Below, piece by piece: positions 9,035-16,481 of a stretch of 64,000 nt of DNA. How positions within the stretch are numbered: the stretch's first letter is position 1; each line of letters starts with the position of its first letter. The DNA lies in the NCBI GenBank assembly GCA_038522945.1, contig JBCBJV010000011.1, positions 1 through 64,000 of the forward strand. Reading direction: 5' to 3'. This DNA comes from MED-G105 sp038522945 (lineage in GTDB: Bacteria; Pseudomonadota; Alphaproteobacteria; Caulobacterales; Parvularculaceae). Below the pieces are notes generated by a model. That model worked only from the letters and a program-made list of their open reading frames with translations, was not told where the DNA came from and did no database searches. Position numbers and translations under genes: made by a program.

Positions 9035-9801
9035 TCCTGCGCCGCATCACTGAACACGTCAAAGACCAGAACTGGTTTGCTGTAGCGCTCGACTTTTTCA
9101 TTGTCGTATTTGGTGTCGTTATCGGTATTCAGGTGGCGAATTGGAACGAGGAACGGTCGGACCGCGTAGACACCAACCGAACGCTAGAGCTGATTATCCC
9201 TTATGTCGAAGCCTTTGAAATCAGCGCTGACTCATTCGAAACCTATTACGCCACGACAAGAGCTTATGGTGAAGAAGCGCTTCTAGGGTGGAGCGATGAA
9301 AACGCCATGTCTGACAGTGTGTTTCTGATCGCAGCCTACCAAGCCAGTCAGATCATGGGGGTTCGCGGTGATGTCGGGGTATCGGCGCAGTTGATCGGGG
9401 CCGAAAACATCAGAAACATCGAAGATCTGGAGTTACAGCAGCTCCTTTCAACCTATCTCGCCAGCCCCTCCAATGTCACACTAGATAGCGATGTTGATAC
9501 ACCTTACCGCCAAAATGTTCGGCGCGTGATCCCATTCGAAATTCAGGAAAGAATCCGCAGCGAATGTGGCGATCAGCGGATCGACATAGATGGCGGCATA
9601 TTCGTTCTCCCTCCCGAATGTGACATCGAATTTCCGGCTGAACTCGCACAGCCCGCCGCAATGGAATTACGGGCACGGCTTGATTTGCGGGATGATTTGC
9701 AATGGCACTTGGCAAGCGCCCAAAGCACGCTTTTCGACCTTGAAACCGAACTGTCGCGCAATCGACGACTTCTTGATGCCATAGAGGCTTATCTCAAATG
9801 A
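9031..9801 (+). CDS. DUF6090-like membrane protein, array copy 4
   Basis: 256 residues. The frame is open upstream to 8959, but the conserved cassette MILRRITEHVKDQNWFAVAL fixes the start at 9031, overlapping copy 3 by 4 bp. The membrane span uses an FFIVVFGVVIGIQV variant. The core motif is less canonical (AQLIGAENIRNIEDLELQQL). Two Cys flank a short segment near residues 180-200 (RSECGDQ and PPECDIE). The C-terminal 50 residues are strongly amphipathic and could form a coiled coil. Confidence 0.8.
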   Translation: MILRRITEHVKDQNWFAVALDFFIVVFGVVIGIQVANWNEERSDRVDTNRTLELIIPYVEAFEISADSFETYYATTRAYGEEALLGWSDENAMSDSVFLIAAYQASQIMGVRGDVGVSAQLIGAENIRNIEDLELQQLLSTYLASPSNVTLDSDVDTPYRQNVRRVIPFEIQERIRSECGDQRIDIDGGIFVLPPECDIEFPAELAQPAAMELRARLDLRDDLQWHLASAQSTLFDLETELSRNRRLLDAIEAYLK

Positions 9802-10589
9802 TCCTGCGCCGCATCACTGAACACGTCAAAGACCAGAACTGGTTCGCCGTCGGCCTCGACTTTTGCATTGTGGTTGTCGGTATTCTGATCGCCTTTCAGA
9901 TTACGAGCTGGAATGATGGGCGAAGTGCGCGCCAGCTCGAAAGCGAGTATATGATACTGCTCACGACAGACCTAAGAACAATCGAAGGGAACCTAAGTGA
10001 GCAACTCGCGCAAGAGCAAGCAATTATCGCGAATGCAAGGACCGCAATAGCAGCGATCAACAAGCGAGAGTCAGGCGTCGATCCAACGCAGATGGGGCAT
10101 TCATTGATTTCAATCTTTGGGCGGCGGACCTTGATCCTCGACAGCCCCGCTTTTTCTGAAATGAAAAGCGCCGGTCGTCTCACTCTTATCGAAGACACAG
10201 GCCTACGGAACCGGATCATTACCTATTTTGACGGTCTGGTCCGGGTCGAAAGGATTTTGGAAAAGAACAATGAATTCTACGTAGAGCCATACTCGAACTT
10301 TTTGCGAGATATCGGGTTGGGATTTGTCGCGCTACCCACAAATGCCTGTCCCAGCTCAAACGTCCAAAGTGCTTGCGATACGTCACGTCTGGCCTATTCA
10401 GTTTTTGGATCTGAAAAAATTCACGCAGCAGAACAAATCCTTAACGTGCCCGCAGAAGACCCCTTGTGGACGACGATGCGGTCTCAAGTGGTATGGCGCG
10501 CGATATCGGCTCGTGCAAATGCCGCCAGCGTGGAACAGCTTCTAAGCGAAACTCATGCCTTGTTGGCGGAACTCGAGGCCGCGCCATGA
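9798..10589 (+). CDS. DUF6090-like membrane protein, array copy 5
   Basis: 263 residues, overlapping copy 4 by 4 bp. The cassette begins like copy 4 (KDQNWF) but its span (CIVVVGILIAFQITSWND) is of the ILIAFQI type shared with copy 7. The body is clearly related to copy 6 over most of its length (GRRTLILDSPAFSEMKSAGRL against GRRTLSLDSPTFSELKSAGRI). These two are thus a recent duplicate pair with different membrane cassettes. Cys pair: NACPSSNVQSAC. Confidence 0.8.
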   Translation: MILRRITEHVKDQNWFAVGLDFCIVVVGILIAFQITSWNDGRSARQLESEYMILLTTDLRTIEGNLSEQLAQEQAIIANARTAIAAINKRESGVDPTQMGHSLISIFGRRTLILDSPAFSEMKSAGRLTLIEDTGLRNRIITYFDGLVRVERILEKNNEFYVEPYSNFLRDIGLGFVALPTNACPSSNVQSACDTSRLAYSVFGSEKIHAAEQILNVPAEDPLWTTMRSQVVWRAISARANAASVEQLLSETHALLAELEAAP

Positions 10590-11377
10590 TCCTCCGCCGC
10601 ATCACCGAACACGTAAAGGCACAAAACTGGACCGCCGTCGCGCTCGACTTCATCATTGTCGTGGTTGGTGTCTTTATCGGCATCCAGGTCTCGAACTGGA
10701 ATGCTTCGTCGACGGAGCGCTCGCTGGAGCAGGAGTACCTCACTCTCTTATCTCGCGATATTGCCGTCATTGAAACGAAACTGAAGGCGCAAATCGATCA
10801 TGAGGAAGGCGTCAGCAACGCCGCCGCCGATGCCTTGGCCCGCATCAACAATTGGACGGACACCGCGGACCCCTTGCGTCTGGGGGAAACACTGGCGCTG
10901 ACATTCGGCAGGCGCACCTTGAGCCTGGACAGCCCGACATTCTCCGAACTTAAAAGCGCAGGACGCATCACCGTCATTCGCGACATTTCACTGCGAAACC
11001 AGTTGATCGCCTATTTTGAAGGGCTGTCTCGAGCAGAACGGGTTGTCGGTAAAAACAATGACTTTCTGGTCGAATCCTACACCGCTTATATGCGTGATAT
11101 CGGCCTCGGTTACGTTCCCGTTTCGAGTGAGTTTTGCCGCGATGTTCAAAATGCAATCCAGTGCCAACTTTCTGAAGCGATGATCGAAACCATGAACGGT
11201 GAATTGACGCACGCCGCCGGGACGGTGTTGCAAGCGCCGCCGGAAGACTTTTTCTGGGATCAACTGCGCTCGCAAATCGCCTATCGCAATATTGCGACAA
11301 TCGGCAATCTTATCAGAGCCAACGAAGCGCTCGGTGAAACACGAGAAATGAGTCTCGCAATCGAGAACGCCCAATGA
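10586..11377 (+). CDS. DUF6090-like membrane protein, array copy 6
   Basis: 263 residues. The longer frame to 10466 is rejected because the cassette MILRRITEHVKAQNWTAVAL starts at 10586, overlapping copy 5 by 4 bp. The body is the sister of copy 5 (roughly half the residues identical by eye, including KNNDFLVESYTAYMRDIGLG), but the cassette is VGVFIGIQVSNWN, as in copy 3. Cys pair: FCRDVQNAIQC. The order of domains and position of the Cys pair match copy 5. Confidence 0.8.
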   Translation: MILRRITEHVKAQNWTAVALDFIIVVVGVFIGIQVSNWNASSTERSLEQEYLTLLSRDIAVIETKLKAQIDHEEGVSNAAADALARINNWTDTADPLRLGETLALTFGRRTLSLDSPTFSELKSAGRITVIRDISLRNQLIAYFEGLSRAERVVGKNNDFLVESYTAYMRDIGLGYVPVSSEFCRDVQNAIQCQLSEAMIETMNGELTHAAGTVLQAPPEDFFWDQLRSQIAYRNIATIGNLIRANEALGETREMSLAIENAQ

Positions 11378-12114
11378 TCCTGCGACGCATCACACAACAC
11401 GTCAAAGACCAGAACTGGACCGCCGTCGCGCTCGACTTTTTCATAGTTGTTTTTGGCATACTGATTGCGTTTCAAATCACAAACTGGAGCGAAAACCGTG
11501 AGGATCGACGGGCCGAACAGCGTTATCTGGCAGAGCTCGCCCGCGATCTTGAGGCCGACATTGCCGAAATGAAAGCCGGACAGGAAAGCTCGCTCTCTAT
11601 TCTTGGATTGAGCGAGTTGATTTTGGAAACGACGAACCCGGACTATGCCCGGCCAACATTCTGGTCACCGATAGACGCGGACGCCGTGCCAAATGAGAGG
11701 TTCCTCCCTTATCCTTATGCGGCTTTGGCTGGCAGATCTTTCCTTGTCAGCAGCGACAGCACATATGAAGAATTGATCCAGACCGGCAATATCGCTGTAG
11801 TGTCCGACAGGGCGCTCGTCAGTGATTTGATCAGCTATTATAAAAATGTCCGCGAGAATGCGCACGACGAAACAACCCTCGCCCGTCAAGATGATGCCTT
11901 TGAGGATTATTTCAGACGCAATGGGATCGGCCTCGGGGACCGTGCGACAATCGAGGACGTGATTGCGCTCGCGGAAAAAGACAAGGCGTTCCACGGATTG
12001 GTTAAGTCCGGCGCATTCCTCGCCCTTTGGCAATACAGGCGTCTCCTCAGCATTGAAGGCGAAGCTGCCGATTTATTGGCAACCGCCAATGCATCACGAA
12101 ATAACAAACCATGA
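11374..12114 (+). CDS. DUF6090-like membrane protein, array copy 7
   Basis: 246 residues, the shortest copy, overlapping copy 6 by 4 bp. The cassette is ITQHVKDQNWTAVALDFFIV with an ILIAFQITNWSE end, so the otherwise near-invariant GNWN/SNWN becomes TNWS. It contains no Cys at all. The core motif STYEELIQTGNIAVVSDRAL is the closest in the window to the family consensus. The acidic stretch after the span (AELARDLEADIAEM) is predicted helical. Confidence 0.8.
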   Translation: MILRRITQHVKDQNWTAVALDFFIVVFGILIAFQITNWSENREDRRAEQRYLAELARDLEADIAEMKAGQESSLSILGLSELILETTNPDYARPTFWSPIDADAVPNERFLPYPYAALAGRSFLVSSDSTYEELIQTGNIAVVSDRALVSDLISYYKNVRENAHDETTLARQDDAFEDYFRRNGIGLGDRATIEDVIALAEKDKAFHGLVKSGAFLALWQYRRLLSIEGEAADLLATANASRNNKP

Positions 12115-12881
12115 TCCTGCGCCGCATCACTGAACACGTCAAAGCCCAGAACTGGACCGCCGTCGCACTCGACTTTGTTATCGTCGTGGTCGGTGTGTTC
12201 ATGGGTATTCAGCTCGGCAACTGGAATGAGGCGCGCGCGCTGAAGGCGCAGGAGCGTTCCTACCTTGTGTTACTGCACGAAGAATTGGTTCAGAATGCCG
12301 AGCGGTCTGCGCTTCTGCTTGAGTACTACACGACGGTCACGGAGGCCGGAAATCGCGCGCTCGCCTTTTTGAAGGGCGACGAAGAATGCGAAGCAGCTTG
12401 CGAAGAACTGCTCATCGACTTCTTCCACGCCTCGCAACTCTGGGCAGTCACATTTGATCAAACAGCTTTCCGCGAGGCGATCGAACTCGGATTTCCGTCC
12501 GACCGGGCTCTGCGCGAGGAGTTTATCGCGACCTACAACCTGACCAACAGCTTCGGATTGATCAACCAGGTGTCGCCGCCGTTTCGTGAGACGGTTCGGG
12601 AATACATCGAACCTGATGCCGCCCGGATTTTGTGGACCGGGTGCTGGGAGGTGGATGTGGCCGCTGTCAGCGAACGATTGACCCGAGGGTGTGCGGAACA
12701 ACTCAAAGCCGTCGACAGCTCAGGGATGCTCCAGGAGATTAAGAGCGACCCGCACCTCAAGCGAATGTTGCGATACTCGCTCAGCCAGAACATTGTCGCG
12801 ATGCTCAACTACCCGACGGCGAGGGACCGCGCCATTGAAACGGCGGAGTTGGTGTGGGCCGAGATAGAAGCAGTGAAATGA
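12111..12881 (+). CDS. DUF6090-like membrane protein, array copy 8
   Basis: 256 residues, overlapping copy 7 by 4 bp. Cassette MILRRITEHVKAQNWTAVAL plus VGVFMGIQLGNWNEAR. It has four Cys outside the membrane: CEAACEELL near residue 90-94 and GCWEVDVAAVSERLTRGC near 180-200. Copy 9 has the same four-Cys layout (CLSSCEELV ... GCHQ ... DCRDE) and the same FFHASQ block. Copies 8 and 9 are therefore a second duplicate pair, now separated by an unrelated gene. Confidence 0.8.
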   Translation: MILRRITEHVKAQNWTAVALDFVIVVVGVFMGIQLGNWNEARALKAQERSYLVLLHEELVQNAERSALLLEYYTTVTEAGNRALAFLKGDEECEAACEELLIDFFHASQLWAVTFDQTAFREAIELGFPSDRALREEFIATYNLTNSFGLINQVSPPFRETVREYIEPDAARILWTGCWEVDVAAVSERLTRGCAEQLKAVDSSGMLQEIKSDPHLKRMLRYSLSQNIVAMLNYPTARDRAIETAELVWAEIEAVK

Positions 12882-13366
12882 CCCTCGAACAGATTGCGCT
12901 TATTGCTCAGATTATTGGCGTTGTCGTTGTGGCTGCGACGCTGATTTATCTTACCATCCAGGTTCGGCAGAGTGCGCAGCAAATGCGATCAGAATCCCGG
13001 CAGGCGCAACTCGCGAACGATCAGACGGGGGTTTATAAATTTGTTGAATTTCCGAATCTCGGGCGCATCGCCTCTCAGGATGAGACGCCTACCGTTGATG
13101 AGAAAACGCAACTCTTTTTCTGGATGATCGGACTGCTTCGGGCTCGAGAATTCGAGTATCTCCAGTATAAGAGCGGCGCAATGACGAAAGACGCCTGGGA
13201 GACCTATCGCGGCGTCATTTTCTTTGTTCTTGGCACGCCGAGGACCCGCGCGCTCTGGCCGCTTTGCAAGGTGTATTTCAATCGCGAATTCGTGGGCGTC
13301 GTTGACGATATGATCGCCGACACGCCCCCCATTCAGCTCTGGGACGAGCTTTCAGATATCCAATGA
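12878..13366 (+). CDS. Single-span membrane protein of unknown family, inserted in the array
   Basis: 162 residues. The ATG at 12878 overlaps the stop of copy 8 by 4 bp. It lacks the array cassette: the N-terminus is MTLEQIALIAQIIGVVVVAATLIYLTIQVRQ, a single span followed by a basic/polar helix and a Trp- and Phe-rich domain (FFWMIGLLRAREFEYLQYKSG; WETYRGVIFFVLG). Small proteins with an N-terminal 'IGVVxVxxTLIYLxIQVRQ' span followed by a helical domain are common as hypotheticals in marine bacteria; I do not know a function. It sits between the duplicate pair copies 8 and 9 and is followed by the only true gap in the array (16 bp). Confidence 0.75.
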   Translation: MTLEQIALIAQIIGVVVVAATLIYLTIQVRQSAQQMRSESRQAQLANDQTGVYKFVEFPNLGRIASQDETPTVDEKTQLFFWMIGLLRAREFEYLQYKSGAMTKDAWETYRGVIFFVLGTPRTRALWPLCKVYFNREFVGVVDDMIADTPPIQLWDELSDIQ

Positions 13367-13382
13367 AGCATGGAATGACATC

Positions 13383-14150
13383 ATGATCCTCCGTCGCGTC
13401 ATCGAACACGTCCGTACCCAGAACTGGACGGCCATCGGCATCGACTTCGTCATTGTCGTGGTCGGCGTTTTCATGGGTATCCAGCTTGGAAACTGGAATG
13501 AGGCGAGACAATTGAATGTGCAGGAGGCAACATATCTCCGTCAGCTACAAGACGAAATCCGCGCCAATGCGGCAGCAACGCAACTTCAATCGCCTTACAC
13601 TGATTTGGTTATAAGCGGCGGTGAGACGGGGCTCGCTTTTCTTGAAGGTGACGGCGTTTGCTTATCGTCATGCGAAGAGCTCGTTATCAGCTTCTTTCAC
13701 GCGTCACAGGTTTGGGGCACCCCGTTTTCGGACGAAAAATATCAGGAGGTGACGCGCCTCGGCCTGCCGAGCGACCAGACGACACGCGATATTGTTCGGG
13801 ACCTTTATTTGTTTCTGGTTGGAGGGACTTCGATCAACGTATTGCCGCCGCCCTACCGCGAACGTGTTCGCGGCCATTTTTCGTTCGAGGTGTCATCGGC
13901 GCTCTGGCGTGGCTGTCATCAAGCCTTGGATAGCGGCTTAGAAGCGCTTTCCTTCGACTGCCGGGATGAACTTTCCGTCATCGACCTGACCGCCACGCTC
14001 GAGCGCATTTATGCGGATACCGAGCTTGCAAACATGCTGCGCTTTTGGCTTGGTCAAAACGAACTTGCTCGGCAGACCAATAACAAAGTGGAGGCGCTGT
14101 CCGACGCGTCGATTGCGGCGATCGATAATATTATTGGAGAGATGCCGTGA
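13383..14150 (+). CDS. DUF6090-like membrane protein, array copy 9
   Basis: 255 residues. It is the only array member not overlapping its upstream neighbour (16 bp gap, with GGAATGACATC before the ATG). The cassette is the RRVIEHVRTQNWTAIGIDF variant; its DNA at 13395-13453 is identical to 14932-14990 in copy 11. The body resembles copy 8 (four Cys; SFFHASQVW; LGLPSDQTTRD). The identical cassette is thus shared with a gene that is not its closest relative in the body. Confidence 0.8.
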   Translation: MILRRVIEHVRTQNWTAIGIDFVIVVVGVFMGIQLGNWNEARQLNVQEATYLRQLQDEIRANAAATQLQSPYTDLVISGGETGLAFLEGDGVCLSSCEELVISFFHASQVWGTPFSDEKYQEVTRLGLPSDQTTRDIVRDLYLFLVGGTSINVLPPPYRERVRGHFSFEVSSALWRGCHQALDSGLEALSFDCRDELSVIDLTATLERIYADTELANMLRFWLGQNELARQTNNKVEALSDASIAAIDNIIGEMP

Positions 14151-14920
14151 TCCTCCGCCGCATCACCGAACACGTCCGTACCCAGAACTGGACCGCCGTT
14201 GCGCTTGACTTCGTGATCGTTGTTGTTGGCGTTTTTATGGGTATCCAGCTCGGCAACTGGAACGAAGCGCGCGCCAATGCAGCAAAGGAACAAGCCGTCC
14301 TCGCTGCGATCCTCGACGATATCGAAGCAGACTTTATTGGGTTGAATGGCGCACTAGATGCTGCCGTGCTGGCTACCCAGGCGTCGAACTATTTGCTTGA
14401 AGCCGCAGGCCTTCAACCACTCACTGAGCTCAAAACACCAATTTTCGCTTCGCTTTTGGGTACGAACGATTTGCCTATCATCGAGGATATGTCGTCGCGT
14501 GAAGCAAAGCCCGCACAATTATGGACCGCAATCGCGGTTCGTTATTATCCTACGCAAAATGATGCGGCGTTCGACGGCCTAGTTGCCGCGGGTGATTTAG
14601 CGCTAATCTCAGACCAGGACCTTGTTCACGATTTGAAGGCGTACACAGCGCTTTGGGACGCGCTGGAGATATCGCAAGAAAGGACGTTTCGCCCCTTTAG
14701 AGACCGACTTGTTTTTGTGGGACAAGAACACGGCCTTAGTCCATTCAAGAACGTCGACGAAAACGAACTGGCAAGGCTCGTAAAAGCTGACCCGACGCTC
14801 GAAGGTGCCGTCCGTACAATGATGGAATACGGGGTCCTGCATTGGCAGTCGATGAAGACGCTTCGCGCTGACGCAGAGGCGCTCACCGCCGACCTGCGCG
14901 CAGCGTTGGAGGAGCAATAA
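14147..14920 (+). CDS. DUF6090-like membrane protein, array copy 10 (GTG start)
   Basis: 257 residues. The start codon is GTG, overlapping the TGA of copy 9 (GTGA). Cassette IEHV is replaced by RRITEHVRTQNWTAVALDF. There are no Cys, as in copy 7, and the core motif DAAFDGLVAAGDLALISDQDL matches copy 7 well. An insertion-like segment (LGTNDLPIIEDMSSREAKPAQLW as a whole) lies before the core. It is the only array gene without an ATG start, which may lower its translation relative to its neighbours. Confidence 0.8.
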   Translation: MILRRITEHVRTQNWTAVALDFVIVVVGVFMGIQLGNWNEARANAAKEQAVLAAILDDIEADFIGLNGALDAAVLATQASNYLLEAAGLQPLTELKTPIFASLLGTNDLPIIEDMSSREAKPAQLWTAIAVRYYPTQNDAAFDGLVAAGDLALISDQDLVHDLKAYTALWDALEISQERTFRPFRDRLVFVGQEHGLSPFKNVDENELARLVKADPTLEGAVRTMMEYGVLHWQSMKTLRADAEALTADLRAALEEQ

Positions 14921-15705
14921 TGCTCCTCCGCCGCGTCATCGAACACGTCCGTACCCAGAACTGGACGGCCATCGGCATCGACTTCGTCATCGTTGTCGTT
15001 GGCGTTTTTATGGGTATCCAGCTTGGCAACTGGAACCAGGCACGCCAGGAACAACAACGCGGTGCGGTGTATGCTGATCGCCTGACGGCGGACCTACGGG
15101 TCGAATACGATTATATTCTGTCGCTCATTGACTACACGCAGGATACATTCGACGCAGGGAACCAGGCCTATTTAGGCCTAACAGGCCAGGTTGAGATGAG
15201 CGACGCGGAAATCCTGATCAATGCGTTCCGCGCAAGTCAATACAATTGGTACGAGCGACGGCGATCCACATTTGACGAACTCGTCGCCGCAGGAGCAACC
15301 GGTCTTATTCAAGACGAGGTGCTGCGGGTGGCGGCTTTCAGCAATTACAGCACGCCGCTCTTTGATATCATGCGCGAAGAGGGCGGCGCAGCGGTCTATC
15401 GGCGTTTATTCCGGCAGCGGATCGAGCCATCGGTTACTGAAGCACTGCGCCGGGAGTGCGGTGATCGACAACTCGATTCCAACGATCGCCAGATGATTTT
15501 GCTGACGCTCTCCTATGCGTGTACGATCGATCTCGACGAAGATATTCTTGCTCGGGAAGTCGCCGTGTTGCGTGATAAGCCAGACCTGCTGGATGCGTTG
15601 AGAGAACGAAATGCACAGCGCGCTGGCCGAATTTTTGACATGAAGATCACGCTGGAGTCATCGGGTTTAAACGACATCTTCGCAAATCAGGGCGAAGCCC
15701 CATGA
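14920..15705 (+). CDS. DUF6090-like membrane protein, array copy 11
   Basis: 261 residues. The start overlaps the previous stop by 1 bp (TAATG) and is preceded by GGAGGAGC, one of the strongest ribosome sites in the array. Cassette MLLRRVIEHVRTQNWTAIG, identical over 59 bp to copy 9. The core motif is STFDELVAAGATGLIQDEVL. There are two Cys (RRECGDR, SYACTID) in the C-terminal half. The segment EQQRGAVYADRLTADLRVEY after the span is a charged helix. Confidence 0.8.
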   Translation: MLLRRVIEHVRTQNWTAIGIDFVIVVVGVFMGIQLGNWNQARQEQQRGAVYADRLTADLRVEYDYILSLIDYTQDTFDAGNQAYLGLTGQVEMSDAEILINAFRASQYNWYERRRSTFDELVAAGATGLIQDEVLRVAAFSNYSTPLFDIMREEGGAAVYRRLFRQRIEPSVTEALRRECGDRQLDSNDRQMILLTLSYACTIDLDEDILAREVAVLRDKPDLLDALRERNAQRAGRIFDMKITLESSGLNDIFANQGEAP

Positions 15706-16472
15706 TCCTCCGCCGCATCACCGAACACGTCCGTACCCAGAACTGGACCGCTATCGGCTTGGACTTCGTCATCGTCGTGGTCGGTGTCTTCATGGGTATT
15801 CAGCTTGGAAACTGGAACCAGGCCCAGTCCGACCGACGCGACTACGAAGACGCCCTGGCGCGGTACCGCACCGAACTCCGGACTAATCTGGCAACCCTGG
15901 ACACCGCTGAAAGCGAAGTCTCACGGGCCCTCACTCGCGTTGGTCGTGGCATTGATGCCTTGTTGACCTGCGACAATAGCGAAGAAGCCACTATTCTTAT
16001 CGAAGATACCTTGCGCGGCGCGATGGGCACCTATGGACTTAAGCTGCGGGACCGCGCGCTGAAGACACTCATTGAAACCCCGCGTTTGGCAGCCCAACAG
16101 TCCCCGCAAGAACAAGAAGCTTTTAATGAAACGCTCTACATTCTGGATGTGTTCCTTCGCGAAGCCGATTTTCTGGAAGTAATCCCGTTGCAGGAGCGCC
16201 TGCAAAACAACCCAATCATCCAGCTTGGGTCGTCATCAAAGCGTTCGGTCACTTATCTCGGTCAGGATTATTCGCGCCCTGAGCGAAGCCTTGAACTAGC
16301 AGTCCCAATTTCGGAGGCGTGCAAAGACAACGATCTGATCAAGTCACTTTACACCTGGGAACGCTGGCAGAGCGCGCTCCCGGCAGTGATCGGCCTCATG
16401 CGGAATCATCTCCAAGATGACCTGGCTTTACTGGAGCAGATCGGGCCGACCCCCGACGCTTCAGAAGATTAA
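15702..16472 (+). CDS. DUF6090-like membrane protein, array copy 12 (last)
   Basis: 256 residues, overlapping copy 11 by 4 bp. The cassette is mosaic by eye: its first part matches copy 10 and its membrane part (after the TQNWTAIG region) matches copy 2. The body is the most diverged, with a weak core (RDRALKTLIETPRLAAQ). Two Cys are far apart (LLTCDNS and SEACKDN). It ends 9 bp before the stop of the convergent alpha/beta hydrolase. No clear terminator hairpin is visible in that gap. Confidence 0.8.
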   Translation: MILRRITEHVRTQNWTAIGLDFVIVVVGVFMGIQLGNWNQAQSDRRDYEDALARYRTELRTNLATLDTAESEVSRALTRVGRGIDALLTCDNSEEATILIEDTLRGAMGTYGLKLRDRALKTLIETPRLAAQQSPQEQEAFNETLYILDVFLREADFLEVIPLQERLQNNPIIQLGSSSKRSVTYLGQDYSRPERSLELAVPISEACKDNDLIKSLYTWERWQSALPAVIGLMRNHLQDDLALLEQIGPTPDASED

Positions 16473-16481
16473 GCACTCGGC

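Noticed and set aside
6683..16472. Array as a toxin-immunity (CDI-type) or orphan immunity bank
   Set aside because: No large toxin or secretion gene is nearby, and all copies share one membrane cassette, unlike immunity gene banks of mixed families.
6683..16472. Array as a shufflon or invertible phase-variation locus
   Set aside because: All copies are co-directional. I found no inverted repeats at gene edges and no invertase or recombinase in the window.
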